A program made the translations under genes and the position numbers. The notes under the pieces were generated by a model. That model had not been told where the DNA came from and did no database searches. It saw only the letters and a list, made by a program, of their open reading frames with translations. This document shows positions 1 through 8,622 of a stretch of 64,000 nucleotides of DNA, piece after piece (the first letter of the stretch is position 1; every line of letters begins with the position of its first letter). The stretch lies in assembly GCF_001704155.1 (NCBI RefSeq), contig NZ_CP016294.1, forward strand, positions 3,593,501 to 3,657,500, written 5' to 3'. This stretch comes from Stenotrophomonas rhizophila. GTDB taxonomy: Bacteria; Pseudomonadota; Gammaproteobacteria; Xanthomonadales; Xanthomonadaceae.

Positions 1-42
1 CCGGCGGCTCCTCCGCTGGCCGCCTACCCCGAGGACATCTGC

Positions 43-783
43 ATGAATGCCACCGTCTCCCCCCGTTCCAACACCGCGCTGGTCTTCGGCGGCTCCCGTG
101 GCATTGGTGCCGCCATTGCCAGGCGGCTGGCCCGTGAGGGTCATCCCGTGGCGCTGACCTTCGTCTCCCAGCCTGAGAAAGCCGCCGCGGTGGTCGCCTC
201 GATCCAGGCCGACGGCGGCCAAGCCATCGCCCTGCAGGCGGACAGCGCCGATGCGCAGGCCATCGCGTCAGCGGTCAAACAAGCAGTGGACACCTTTGGC
301 CCGCTGCAGGTGGCGGCGGTCAATGCCGGCATCTACCGGGGCAGCCCGCTGGCCGACTTTCCCACCGACCTGCTGGACCGGATGCTGGCCGTGAACGTGC
401 GTGGCGTGTTCCTCGCCGTGCAGGCCGCCGCCGCTGCCATGAACGATGGCGGGCGCCTGATCACCATCGGCAGCAACACCGCCGTGCGCAGCGGTGCGGT
501 CGGCAGCAGCGTCTATGCGATGACCAAGTCCGCCGTGGCCACGCTGGTGCGCGAACTGGCGCTGGACCTGGCGCCGCGCCGGATCACGATCAACAACATC
601 CAGCCCGGACCGATCGCCACCGACATCACCGCCGACTTCGTCGACCAGCTGGTGCAGCGCAACCCGCTTGGCCGGGTCGGCCAGCCCGATGAAGTCGCAG
701 GACTCACCGCCTGGCTTGCCAGCCATGAAGCGGCCTACATGACCGGTTCCAGCCTGACCATCGATGGCGGCTGGGCCATCTGA
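43..783 (+). CDS. SDR family oxidoreductase
   Basis: Classical short-chain dehydrogenase/reductase of 246 residues, probably NAD(P)H-dependent and cytosolic. The Rossmann glycine motif GGSRGIG is at residues 16-22, an N-A-G motif follows strand beta-4 (AVNAGIY), and the catalytic Tyr158 and Lys162 lie in YAMTKSA. The C-terminus GSSLTIDGGWAI is typical of the 3-oxoacyl-ACP reductase-like branch. The substrate cannot be read from the sequence. It heads a tightly spaced plus-strand run (18 bp to the next gene) with a secreted hydrolase, an OsmC peroxidase and a thioredoxin-like protein, so a role in clearing reactive carbonyls is possible, but this is inference. The 42 bases before it hold no recognisable gene. 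Confidence 0.9.
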   Translation: MNATVSPRSNTALVFGGSRGIGAAIARRLAREGHPVALTFVSQPEKAAAVVASIQADGGQAIALQADSADAQAIASAVKQAVDTFGPLQVAAVNAGIYRGSPLADFPTDLLDRMLAVNVRGVFLAVQAAAAAMNDGGRLITIGSNTAVRSGAVGSSVYAMTKSAVATLVRELALDLAPRRITINNIQPGPIATDITADFVDQLVQRNPLGRVGQPDEVAGLTAWLASHEAAYMTGSSLTIDGGWAI

Positions 784-801
784 ACGTCAACGGAGAGCAC
801 C

Positions 802-1857
802 ATGCACACCCCTTCTTCTTTCCCGCTGTCCCATTCGCCGCGGTCGTTCGGCGCCTCCCTGCTGGGCATGGCGATGGCCCTGGCGGCCTCTGCATCCGCC
901 ATCGCATCACCTGCCCTGCCCGTCCCTGCGCCGACGGTGGCGGTCGCACACGCGCCGCCCGCGCTGGAGGCGAACAAGCATGTCGTCGCTGGCGACCTGG
1001 ACGTGGCCTACGCCGAGCTGGGCCCCGCCGACGGCGAGGTGGTCGTACTGCTGCACGGCTGGCCCTATGACATCAATGCCTATGCCGAGGTCGCGCCGCA
1101 GCTGGCGGCCAAGGGTTACCGGGTGATCGTGCCGCACCTGCGTGGCTATGGCAGCACCCGCTTCCTGTCGGCGCAGACGCCGCGCAATGGTGAACCGGCG
1201 GCGCTTGCTTCCGATGTGCTGAACCTGCTTGATGCCCTGCACATCCCGCGCGCCAACCTGGCCGGCTTCGACTGGGGCGCACGCTCGGCCGACATCGTTG
1301 CCGCGCTGTGGCCGGAACGGGTCAAGTCGCTGGTCTCGGTCAGCGGCTATCTCATCGGCAGCCAGGAAGCCGGCAAGACGCCGCTGCCGCCGCAGGCCGA
1401 ACTGCAGTGGTGGTACCAGTTCTACTTCGCCACCGATCGCGGCGAGGCCGGTTACGCACGCTACACGCACGACTTCGCCCGCCAGATCTGGCAGCTGGCC
1501 TCGCCGCAGTGGCGCTTCGACGATGCCACGTTCGCGCGCAGCGCCGCCGCGTTCGACAACCCCGACCACGTGGCCATCGTCGTGCACAACTACCGCTGGC
1601 GCCTGGGCCTGGCCGACGGCGAGCCGAAGTACGCCGCGCTGGAGCAGCGGCTGGCGCAGGCGCCGAGCATCGGCGTCCCGACCATCACCTTGGAGGGCGA
1701 TGCCAATGGCGCGCCGCACCCCAAGCCCGAGGCCTATGCCGCCAAGTTCACCGGGCCTTATGAGCATCGCCTGCTGCAGGGCGGCGTGGGCCACAACCCG
1801 CCGCAGGAAGCACCGCAGGCGTTCGTCCAGGCGGTAATCGACGCCGCTGCACTCTGA
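802..1857 (+). CDS. Secreted alpha/beta hydrolase, epoxide hydrolase-like
   Basis: Alpha/beta-hydrolase fold enzyme of 351 residues with an N-terminal export signal (hydrophobic stretch about residues 15-37 ending near ASAIASPA), so probably periplasmic. The oxyanion-hole motif LLHGWP sits near residue 90. The nucleophile elbow is GFDWGA with Asp157, the pattern of epoxide hydrolases and haloalkane dehalogenases rather than the Ser of esterases. The catalytic His is in GGVGHNPP near the C-terminus. Starts 18 bp after the upstream SDR stop with an apparent GGAG site (acggagagcaccATG), so probably co-transcribed with it. Substrate unknown; an epoxide or other ester-like electrophile would suit the neighbouring peroxide-detoxifying genes. 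Confidence 0.88.
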   Translation: MHTPSSFPLSHSPRSFGASLLGMAMALAASASAIASPALPVPAPTVAVAHAPPALEANKHVVAGDLDVAYAELGPADGEVVVLLHGWPYDINAYAEVAPQLAAKGYRVIVPHLRGYGSTRFLSAQTPRNGEPAALASDVLNLLDALHIPRANLAGFDWGARSADIVAALWPERVKSLVSVSGYLIGSQEAGKTPLPPQAELQWWYQFYFATDRGEAGYARYTHDFARQIWQLASPQWRFDDATFARSAAAFDNPDHVAIVVHNYRWRLGLADGEPKYAALEQRLAQAPSIGVPTITLEGDANGAPHPKPEAYAAKFTGPYEHRLLQGGVGHNPPQEAPQAFVQAVIDAAAL

Positions 1858-1890
1858 TCCGCCCCCTTCATCCATACCGAGGCAATCCCC

Positions 1891-2307
1891 ATGAATGCAA
1901 TCGACAAGGTTCTGTACACCGGCAAGACCCACACCGTCGGCGGTCGCGCCGGACGCGCGTACAGCGACGACGGCCAACTGGATATCGCGCTGTCCCCGCC
2001 GGGTAGCGGCCAGCCGGGCACCAATCCCGAGCAGCTGTTCGCGGCCGGCTGGTCAGCCTGCTTCCAGGGCGCGATGGCCACGGCCGCGCGCAGCTTGAAC
2101 CTGACCCTGCCCGCCGACACCGCCGTTGATGCCGAAGTCGACCTCGGCATGGTCGGCGAGGATTACCAGCTGCAGGCACGGCTGCTTGTCAGCGTGCCTG
2201 GCATGGACCGCGCGCAGGCCACGGCACTGGTGGAGGCTGCGCACCGCACCTGCCCGTACTCCAAGGCCACGCGCGGCAACATCGACGTACAGCTCTCGGT
2301 CGCCTGA
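1891..2307 (+). CDS. OsmC/Ohr family peroxiredoxin
   Basis: Organic hydroperoxide resistance-type protein of 138 residues, the normal length for Ohr. The two redox cysteines of the family are visible in the contexts SACFQGA and HRTCPYSKATRGN, and the N-terminus (YTGKTHTVGGRAGRAYSDDG) is the usual Ohr start. The enzyme reduces organic hydroperoxides in the cytosol using dihydrolipoamide-type thiols. It lies third in the four-gene run, 33 bp after the hydrolase and 11 bp before a thioredoxin-like gene. In many genomes ohr is controlled by a MarR-family OhrR; no such gene is adjacent here. Confidence 0.9.
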   Translation: MNAIDKVLYTGKTHTVGGRAGRAYSDDGQLDIALSPPGSGQPGTNPEQLFAAGWSACFQGAMATAARSLNLTLPADTAVDAEVDLGMVGEDYQLQARLLVSVPGMDRAQATALVEAAHRTCPYSKATRGNIDVQLSVA

Positions 2308-2318
2308 GGAGAAGGACC

Positions 2319-2861
2319 ATGCGCATGCTTCGCCCGATCATCACCCTGCTGGCCGCGTGCATCTCCGCCAGCGCCTGTACGCCGGGCGCAGCGGCCGACC
2401 CGGTCCCGCCCAGCCCCAACATGCCGGCGCCGCAGGCGCCGGAGTTCACCGGCATCGAGCACTGGCTCAACGGCCCGCCGCAATCGCTGCAGCAGCTGCG
2501 CGGCAAGGTGGTGCTGGTGGAGTTCTGGACCTACTCCTGCATCAACTGCCTCAACGTGATGCCGCACGTGAAGCGGTGGCATGACACCTACGCCAGCCAG
2601 GGGTTGACCGTGATCGGCGTGCACACCCCCGAGTTCGGCTATGAAAAGCTGCCGCGCAACGTGGAGGCGGCAGTGAAGCGGCTCGGTGTCACCTGGCCGG
2701 TAGCGCAGGACAACGCCTACCAGACCTGGCGCGCGTACGGAAACCAGTACTGGCCGGCGCTGTACCTGATCGACCAGGAAGGCCGCATCGTGTACCGGCA
2801 TTTCGGCGAAGGCGATTACGCGGCCACCGAAGCGCATATCCGCAAACTACTCGCCTCATAG
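2319..2861 (+). CDS. Thioredoxin-like (TlpA/DipZ-type) exported protein
   Basis: Thioredoxin-fold protein of 180 residues with a lipoprotein-like signal sequence: hydrophobic residues 4-19 followed by SASAC with Cys20 as a possible lipidation site. The redox motif is C-I-N-C at residues 74-77 in the context TYSCINCLNVMP, as in the DipZ/TlpA branch that passes electrons in the periplasm. The C-terminal half keeps the cis-proline region (YWPALYLIDQEG). It follows the OsmC gene by 11 bp with a strong ribosome site (gaggagaaggacc) and closes the operon. A role in thiol repair together with the peroxidase is inferred from context. Confidence 0.87.
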   Translation: MRMLRPIITLLAACISASACTPGAAADPVPPSPNMPAPQAPEFTGIEHWLNGPPQSLQQLRGKVVLVEFWTYSCINCLNVMPHVKRWHDTYASQGLTVIGVHTPEFGYEKLPRNVEAAVKRLGVTWPVAQDNAYQTWRAYGNQYWPALYLIDQEGRIVYRHFGEGDYAATEAHIRKLLAS

Positions 2862-2863
2862 CC

Positions 2864-3700
2864 TTAGAACCGGTACACGAATCCGAGCCGAAGGCCGGCG
2901 TCCTTGAAGTCTACGTTGCCGCTGAAGCTGTCCTTGTCGGCGTCGGCTTCGATGCGGGTATAGGTGTAATCGAGGGTGAAGCCGGTGCGCTCCCAGGGGA
3001 ACCATTCCACACCGGCGCGGCCGAAGTAGATGTCGCCGTCGATGTCGTCGACGCTCACGGTGAAGTAGCCCACGTCGGCGGAAAGGCGCCAGTCGTCTGA
3101 CGGCGTCCAACGCCAGCCGGCGCCGATCATCGGCGCCGGCACATCGGCCGATACCCGGCTGCTGGCTGCGCCACCGCCTTGGTTGCCACCCACGTCCACA
3201 TCGAGCTTGATGCCCAACTCCATGCGGTACCAGACCAGGCCGACGCGCGGACCCAATGCCCACTGGTCGCGCGATGCTGCCCACCAGGTATACTACGCCT
3301 CGTAGGCATCGATATCCACATCGGTGCGTATCGTGCTGGACGCTTCGTAGAGCGTACCGTCGAATTCGATGTCGCGGTTGATCTGGCGGGTCGCATCGGC
3401 GCTCTGTGTGTAGTACGAGAGTGCGAACTCATGCTTTTCCCACGGGCGCCAGGTGAGGCCGACGTTGGCTACCAGGTTGTCGTCGCCCAGGCCCAGGTCG
3501 CGGTGGAGGTCGATGTCGGTACCGCGGCTGCCTCCGCCATCGGCACGGATCTCGGTATCGAACGACGTCACATAGCCGCTGACACGTACACTGAAGGTGT
3601 CCAGCGGTTCTACGGCGTGGGCGCATGGGGCGAACGCCAACACCAGTGTCAGCAGGCCGAGGATGAAGAGGCTGTTGCGGGACGGCAGGGAGAACGACAT
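2864..3700 (-). pseudogene. Outer-membrane beta-barrel protein interrupted by an in-frame TAG
   Basis: A minus-strand reading frame starting at 3700 encodes a signal peptide (residues 1-29, ending PCAHA) and a small barrel protein ending in YRF, the aromatic C-terminal signature recognised by the BAM complex. The frame is broken once by TAG at 3293-3295. The part before the stop (to YEA) and after it (YTWWAASRDQ onward) are in the same frame and read as one protein of about 278 residues. Alternating short strands (GLTWRPWEKHEF, AGVEWFPWERTGF) look like two halves of the same barrel. GGAG lies a few bases upstream of the ATG. Either a real nonsense mutation, a sequencing error or a suppressed codon. 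It converges on the thioredoxin-like gene with only 2 bp between stops. Confidence 0.75.
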
Positions 3701-3875
3701 GACCGGTGCTCCGGGGTGGCCGAGCTCAAGGGAGTGGTGCGGGTCCGCTAATCTGGAAACCATCGTTGCACCATTCTGGCCGGCGAAGGTCAGTAAATGT
3801 ACTGAACGTGGCAGCCAGGCAGGGCCTGGCTCTACGATGGCGCCGGGGTGTCTGTTGGCTTCTTGAGGATCCTTC

Positions 3876-4280
3876 ATGGAGTTTCTGGTCAACATCGATG
3901 TCGATAATCTTGATGACGCGCTGGCGTTTTACACACGGGCCTTCGAGCTGCGCGCGGGACGGCGCTTCGGAAGCGACGGCGTGGAGCTGCTGGGTGGACC
4001 GGCACCGATCTACCTGCTGGTCAAGGCATCAGGCACCTCGGCCACGCCGCAGGTGCGAGACCGCCGCGATTACCGCCGGCATTGGACACCGCTGCACCTG
4101 GACTGGGTAGTGAAAGACCTGGATGTTGCCCTGGCACGCGCCGTGGCCGCAGGCGCACGCGTGGAGCAGCCGCCGGCAACCCATGCCTGGGGACGCATCG
4201 CCCTGCTCGCCGATCCGTTCGGCCACGGCTTCTGCCTGCTGCAGTTCCTCGGCCGTGGCTACGACGAGATCAGCGACTGA
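3876..4280 (+). CDS. VOC (glyoxalase/bleomycin resistance) family protein
   Basis: Vicinal-oxygen-chelate fold protein of 134 residues. It opens with the characteristic strand NIDVDNLDDALAFYTRAF and repeats the beta-alpha-beta-beta-beta module in the C-terminal half (HLDWVVKDLDVALARAVAAG), ending in DPFGHGFCLLQF, the usual metal-ligand region. Members include glyoxalase I, fosfomycin resistance enzymes and dioxygenases; the substrate is not readable here. It is transcribed divergently from the broken barrel gene and converges on the minus-strand gene that ends 10 bp away. Confidence 0.85.
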   Translation: MEFLVNIDVDNLDDALAFYTRAFELRAGRRFGSDGVELLGGPAPIYLLVKASGTSATPQVRDRRDYRRHWTPLHLDWVVKDLDVALARAVAAGARVEQPPATHAWGRIALLADPFGHGFCLLQFLGRGYDEISD

Positions 4281-4289
4281 CGCGCGTCA

Positions 4290-4919
4290 TCAGTGCGACA
4301 GGTACTGTTCGGCGGAAAAAGAGCGCAGGAAATCATCTGCCTCGCGCTTGGACATGCCGCTCTTGCGGGCGTCGGCAAAATCGCGCTGGAATTCCGCTGT
4401 TTTCTGGTAAGCCTCGAACTTCGCCGCGCGGTAGGCCTCGAACGCCGCAGCGTCCATCGCCTGGCGTTCGACCACCTTTCCGGCCTCCACCCGGATCAGC
4501 TGGTAGTGGTCGTAGAGGGACCCATAGCCCATGTGCACGTACCGGATCTGGCTCCCATCGGGGATCACCAGCGTACCGCTGTACCAGTCGGCCAACACGC
4601 GCGCAACGTTGGGAAACAGGGTCGGAAGCAGCTCCTTGGTTTCCTCCGGGGATACCCGGATGGTCATCGATGCCAGCACCAGCTGGTCCTGGTCGATGCG
4701 CCAGCGGGCCACGTAGCCGCGCCAGTTCGCGCTGGATATCACGGCGTCTTCCGGCGGCGTCCAGCCGATCCGTTTCAGATGCGCGGACAGCGGATTGGTG
4801 TTGAGCGGGAATTTCTCGCCGTTCACCTCGATCGTGTCCGAAATCTGCGCGGTGGCCTTCACCGTCCCCGGTAGCAGCAACGCCAGCGTGCACAGCACCA
4901 CCAGGATCGAACGGATCAT
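4290..4919 (-). CDS. Exported protein of unknown function
   Basis: A 209-residue protein not assigned to a family. It has a clear signal peptide (MIRSILVVLCTLALLLPG...) with likely cleavage near residue 24, and no further membrane segment, so it is probably periplasmic or outer-membrane associated. The C-terminal 50 residues are highly charged and helical (EAYRAAKFEAYQKTAEF), suggesting a coiled or protein-binding tail. It sits 15 bp downstream of a LysR regulator gene on the same strand and could be co-transcribed with it. Function not inferred. Confidence 0.72.
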   Translation of the reverse strand: MIRSILVVLCTLALLLPGTVKATAQISDTIEVNGEKFPLNTNPLSAHLKRIGWTPPEDAVISSANWRGYVARWRIDQDQLVLASMTIRVSPEETKELLPTLFPNVARVLADWYSGTLVIPDGSQIRYVHMGYGSLYDHYQLIRVEAGKVVERQAMDAAAFEAYRAAKFEAYQKTAEFQRDFADARKSGMSKREADDFLRSFSAEQYLSH

Positions 4920-4934
4920 GCAGGTTCCCCTTTT

Positions 4935-5825
4935 TCAATCGGTCCCGCGCAGCATATCCACGAACGCGCGCAATGCCGAGGACATCTGCCGTTGGCGTGG
5001 GTAGTACAGCACCCAGCCGGCGAACGGTTCGCTCCAGTCTTCCAGCACCGCCACCAGCCGGCCGTCGTCCAGGTACGGGCGCGCCGCATCCTCCAGCACG
5101 TAGGCCAGGCCCAGGCCGTCCAGCACCGCCTGCAGGATCGTGTGCTGATCCCCGAGCGTGAGCCGGCCCGGCACATCGATGTCGAGCGTCTGTCCATCGC
5201 GCTCGAACTGCCACTTGTACAGATGGCCGCTGGCAAAGCGGAAGCGCACGCACTCATGCTCCACCAGCTCGCGCGGGTGCAGTGGCACCGCCCGGCCCTG
5301 CAGGTAGGCCGGCGATGCCACGATCAGCCCGCGTAATGGCGGCCCCAGCGGCACCGCCACCATGTCTTCGGGTACGAACTCATGCAGCCGCACCCCCGCG
5401 TCGTAACCCTCGGCCACGATATCCACCAGGCCATCGTCCTGCGCCACCTCCAGCCGTACATCGGGGTGCGCGCGCAGGTAATGCGCCAGGCGCGGGCCCA
5501 GCTCGGTATGCACCGCCGCGCGGGTGGCATTGATGCGCAGCAGCCCGGCCGGCGCCGCACGGAAGTGGTTCATCTCCTCCAGCGCGTCATGCACCTGGCC
5601 CAGCGCCGGCTGCAGGCGATCAAGCAGCCGCTGCCCGGCCTCGGTCAGCGCCACGCTGCGGGTAGTGCGGTGGAACAGCCCCACCCCCAGCCGCTCTTCC
5701 AGCGCGCGGATGGCGTAGCTCACCGCCGAGGTCGACAGCGCCAGTTCCGCCCCGGCACGGCGGAAGCTGCGGTGGCGGGCTACCGCCGCGAACGCGGCCA
5801 GGTGGGTCAGGTTGTCAGTAGCCAC
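4935..5825 (-). CDS. LysR family transcriptional regulator
   Basis: LysR-type regulator of 296 residues. The winged helix-turn-helix occupies about residues 1-60 (LTHLAAFAAVARHRSFRRAG, then ALSTSAVSYAIRALEERLG) and the periplasmic-binding-like effector domain follows from about residue 90. It is divergent from the zinc alcohol dehydrogenase that starts at 5930, with a 104-bp shared promoter region, the classic layout for a LysR protein controlling its neighbour. The effector is unknown. It might also drive the small exported protein downstream. Confidence 0.92.
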   Translation of the reverse strand: MATDNLTHLAAFAAVARHRSFRRAGAELALSTSAVSYAIRALEERLGVGLFHRTTRSVALTEAGQRLLDRLQPALGQVHDALEEMNHFRAAPAGLLRINATRAAVHTELGPRLAHYLRAHPDVRLEVAQDDGLVDIVAEGYDAGVRLHEFVPEDMVAVPLGPPLRGLIVASPAYLQGRAVPLHPRELVEHECVRFRFASGHLYKWQFERDGQTLDIDVPGRLTLGDQHTILQAVLDGLGLAYVLEDAARPYLDDGRLVAVLEDWSEPFAGWVLYYPRQRQMSSALRAFVDMLRGTD

Positions 5826-5929
5826 GATTGTGCAGTCTGCCTTGATGAATCATGCCGATATCCTGACTGTATACCGATGGATAGCGGGCGTATTGTAAAG
5901 CGCCTTTCCATAAATCCCAGGATGTTTCC

Positions 5930-6982
5930 ATGTCCCTCGCCCATGGCTATGCCGTGCATGACCAGACCGCGCCGCTGGTGCCGTTCTCCTTCGAGCGCCG
6001 CCCGGTCGGTGCCGACGATGTCCGCATCCAGATCCTCTACAGCGGCATCTGCCACTCCGACCTGCACCAGGCCCGCGACGACTGGGGCGGCGCCCAGTTC
6101 CCGATGGTGCCGGGCCACGAAATCATCGGCCGGGTCACCGAAGTCGGCGCCAACGTCACCCGCTTCAAGGTCGGCGACTTCGCCGGCGTCGGCTGCATGG
6201 TCGACTCCTGCCGCCATTGCGACGCCTGCGACCACGACCTGGAGCAGTACTGCGAAAAGGGCCCGACCTACACCTACAACAGCAAGGAGCGCGGCAGCGA
6301 CCAGCTCACCTTCGGTGGCTACTCCGACCACATCGTGGTTGAACAGCGCTTCGTGGTGAAGGTCGCCGACACGCTCGACCTGAAGGCGGCCGCCCCGCTG
6401 CTGTGCGCCGGCATCACCACCTACTCCCCCCTGCGCCACTGGAAGGTCGGCCCCGGCCAGAAGGTCGGCGTGATCGGCCTGGGTGGCCTCGGCCACATGG
6501 GCGTGAGGTTCGCCAAGGCGATGGGCGCCACCGTGGTGATGATCACCACCACCCCGGAAAAGGGTGCCGATGCCAAGCGCCTGGGCGCCGACGAAGTGCT
6601 GGTCTCGCGCGACCCGGCGCAGATGAAGGCCCACGCCAACAGCTTCGACTTCCTGCTCAACACCATCCCGGTCAGCCACGACACCAACCCGTACATGCAG
6701 CTGCTCAAGCGCGACGCCACCATGTGCCTGGTGGGCGTGATCACCGAGCTGGACCCGCCACTGATGGGTTCCAGCGTGATCTTCGGCCGCAAGCACGTGA
6801 CCGGCTCGGCGATCGGCGGCATGGCCGAGACCCAGGAAATGATGGATTTCTGTGCCGAACACAACATCGTCAGCGACGTGGAAGTGATCGACATCAAGAC
6901 CGTCAATGAAGCCTGGGCGCGCATGGCGAAGAACGATGTGCGCTACCGGTTCGTGATCGACATGGCAACGTTGGCGGCATGA
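5930..6982 (+). CDS. Zinc-dependent NAD(P)-alcohol dehydrogenase (YahK/CAD type)
   Basis: Medium-chain alcohol dehydrogenase of 350 residues. The catalytic-zinc region is GHEIIGRVTEVG, the structural-zinc cysteines are in CRHCDACDHDLEQYC, and the nucleotide-binding GLGGLGHMG lies near residue 183. The overall pattern (ICHSDLHQARDDWGG, AGITTYSPLRHW) matches the broad-specificity aldehyde reductases of the YahK/cinnamyl-alcohol-dehydrogenase group, which reduce aldehydes with NADPH. It is probably regulated by the divergent LysR protein and ends at a strong bidirectional terminator. Confidence 0.92.
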   Translation: MSLAHGYAVHDQTAPLVPFSFERRPVGADDVRIQILYSGICHSDLHQARDDWGGAQFPMVPGHEIIGRVTEVGANVTRFKVGDFAGVGCMVDSCRHCDACDHDLEQYCEKGPTYTYNSKERGSDQLTFGGYSDHIVVEQRFVVKVADTLDLKAAAPLLCAGITTYSPLRHWKVGPGQKVGVIGLGGLGHMGVRFAKAMGATVVMITTTPEKGADAKRLGADEVLVSRDPAQMKAHANSFDFLLNTIPVSHDTNPYMQLLKRDATMCLVGVITELDPPLMGSSVIFGRKHVTGSAIGGMAETQEMMDFCAEHNIVSDVEVIDIKTVNEAWARMAKNDVRYRFVIDMATLAA

Positions 6983-6989
6983 TGTAGAA

Positions 6990-7021
6990 GAAAAAACCCC
7001 GGCCTGGCCGGGGTTTTTTTT
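6990..7021. terminator. Bidirectional rho-independent terminator
   Basis: A GC-rich hairpin (ccccggcc, short loop, ggccgggg) flanked by A-run on the left and T-run on the right. It can end the alcohol dehydrogenase transcript on the plus strand and the glutamate-cysteine ligase transcript on the minus strand, whose stops lie just either side. Confidence 0.9.
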
Positions 7022-7027
7022 CGGGGT

Positions 7028-8392
7028 TCAGTACGCGAACTGCTTGAATACCGGGTCCACGCTCTGGTTCCACTCGCCGTGGTACAGCGCCAGCTTGCGC
7101 TCGGCCGGCGTGATGCCCGACGCCACGATCTCCTGCAGCACGTCCAGGAAGTGGCTTTCATCCTGCCCGTCCGCATTGCGCGCCGCGCGCCGCTTCAGGC
7201 CAGCTACAGCGATCTTCAACGCCTCGGCCGCCAGGTCGCGTACCGTGCCGCCGCGGAACGGCAGGTTCAGCGCATGCTTCGGCACCCCATCGCGCAGCGC
7301 ATGGCGTTCCACCAGGCTGAAGTCACGCACCAGGTCCCAGGCCGCATCCAGCGCCGCATCGTCGTACAGCAAGCCCACCCAGAACGCCGGCAGCGCACAC
7401 AGCCGCGCCCACGGGCCACCATCGGCCCCGCGCATTTCCAGATACTTCTTCAAGCGCACTTCCGGGAACGCCGTGGTCATGTGGTCCGACCAGTCGCGCA
7501 GCGTCGGCAGCTGGCCCGGTAGCACCGGCAGCTTGCCCACCATGAAATCGCGGAAGCTCTGCCCGCTGGCGTCGTGGTACACGCCATCGCGGTAAGAGAA
7601 ATACATCGGCACATCGAGCAGGTAATCCACGTAACGCTCGTAACCGAAGCCATCCTCGAACACGAAGTCGAGCATGCCCGTACGGTCCGCGTCCGTATCC
7701 GTCCAGATGTGCGAGCGGTAGCTCAGGTAACCGTTCGGCTTGCCCTCGGTGAACGGCGAATCGGCAAACAGCGCGGTGGCGATCGGCTGCAGCGCCAGCG
7801 ACACCCGGAACTTCTTCACCATGTCCGCTTCGGTGGCGTAATCCAGGTTCACCTGCACCGTGCAGGTGCGCGTCATCATGTCCAGCCCAAGCGAACCCAC
7901 CTTCGGCATGTAATCGCGCATGATGCGGTAGCGGCCCTTGGGCATCCACGGCATCTCTTCGCGCGTCCACTTCGGCTGGAAGCCCATGCCCAGGAAGCCC
8001 AGCTCCAGCTCCGCCGCCACCTGCGCCACCTCGTTGAGGTGCGTGCCGGTTTCCACACAGGTCTGGTGGATGCTTTCCAGCGCCGCGCCCGACAGCTCCA
8101 GCTGCCCGGCCGGCTCCAGCGTCACCGACGCGTTGTCACGCAGCAGCGCGATGGTGCGACCGTTCTCCTGCACCGGCGCCCAGCCGAAGCGGGTCAGCCC
8201 GGTGAGCAGCGCTTCGATGCCGCGCTCGCCATCGAAGGTGGGCGGGCGCAGGTCGTCAAGCCGGAAGCCGAACTTCTCGTGTTCGGTGCCGATGCGCCAC
8301 TGCGCCTTGGGCTTTTCGCCGGAGGCCAACGTGGCGACCAGTTCATTACGGTCGGTGATCGGCGTCTCGGCGACGTGGCTGGGGCTCGACAA
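7028..8392 (-). CDS. gshA: Glutamate-cysteine ligase
   Basis: ATP-dependent glutamate-cysteine ligase, the first step of glutathione synthesis, of the plant/proteobacterial GCS2-like class. The diagnostic segment [12 protein letters not shown] is about 25 residues from the proposed start, followed by the substrate-binding [12 protein letters not shown] and the [11 protein letters not shown] region. The frame is open up to 8488, but homology-like sequence begins at [11 protein letters not shown], so I place the start at the TTG at 8392 (454 residues); an ATG at 8443 is an alternative. A TATACT box at 8461-8466 (minus strand) would suit either. No gshB is adjacent. The redox theme fits the neighbouring genes, but this may be coincidence. 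Confidence 0.9.
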   Translation of the reverse strand: MSSPSHVAETPITDRNELVATLASGEKPKAQWRIGTEHEKFGFRLDDLRPPTFDGERGIEALLTGLTRFGWAPVQENGRTIALLRDNASVTLEPAGQLELSGAALESIHQTCVETGTHLNEVAQVAAELELGFLGMGFQPKWTREEMPWMPKGRYRIMRDYMPKVGSLGLDMMTRTCTVQVNLDYATEADMVKKFRVSLALQPIATALFADSPFTEGKPNGYLSYRSHIWTDTDADRTGMLDFVFEDGFGYERYVDYLLDVPMYFSYRDGVYHDASGQSFRDFMVGKLPVLPGQLPTLRDWSDHMTTAFPEVRLKKYLEMRGADGGPWARLCALPAFWVGLLYDDAALDAAWDLVRDFSLVERHALRDGVPKHALNLPFRGGTVRDLAAEALKIAVAGLKRRAARNADGQDESHFLDVLQEIVASGITPAERKLALYHGEWNQSVDPVFKQFAY

Positions 8393-8622
8393 GGGGAGGC
8401 TCGCAGGGATTCTGGACTGGACGGGGATGTGGGGCTGATCGCCCCGCATCGCAAGGGCGCAGTATAGGGTGGCGGTTCCGGCCGTCATGCCACCGTGACG
8501 GTTTTCTGCATCCTATTGGATGGGACTTGACCGCCTGCCATGCCCGCCGCCACTGGCTTGCGCGCGTTGGCCCGGCGCGTGGCAGCAGCATGGCGCGGCC
8601 GCTTGGCCGATACTGCATCCTC

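Noticed and set aside
141-332. Many reverse-frame ORFs inside the first genes and elsewhere
   Set aside because: They have no motifs, are arginine/alanine-rich and lie inside well-supported genes on the other strand; they are frame shadows of high-GC coding DNA.
5826-5929. A LysR T-N11-A type box between the LysR gene and the alcohol dehydrogenase
   Set aside because: AT-rich stretches exist (gtatac near 5869) but no convincing interrupted dyad could be defined by eye.
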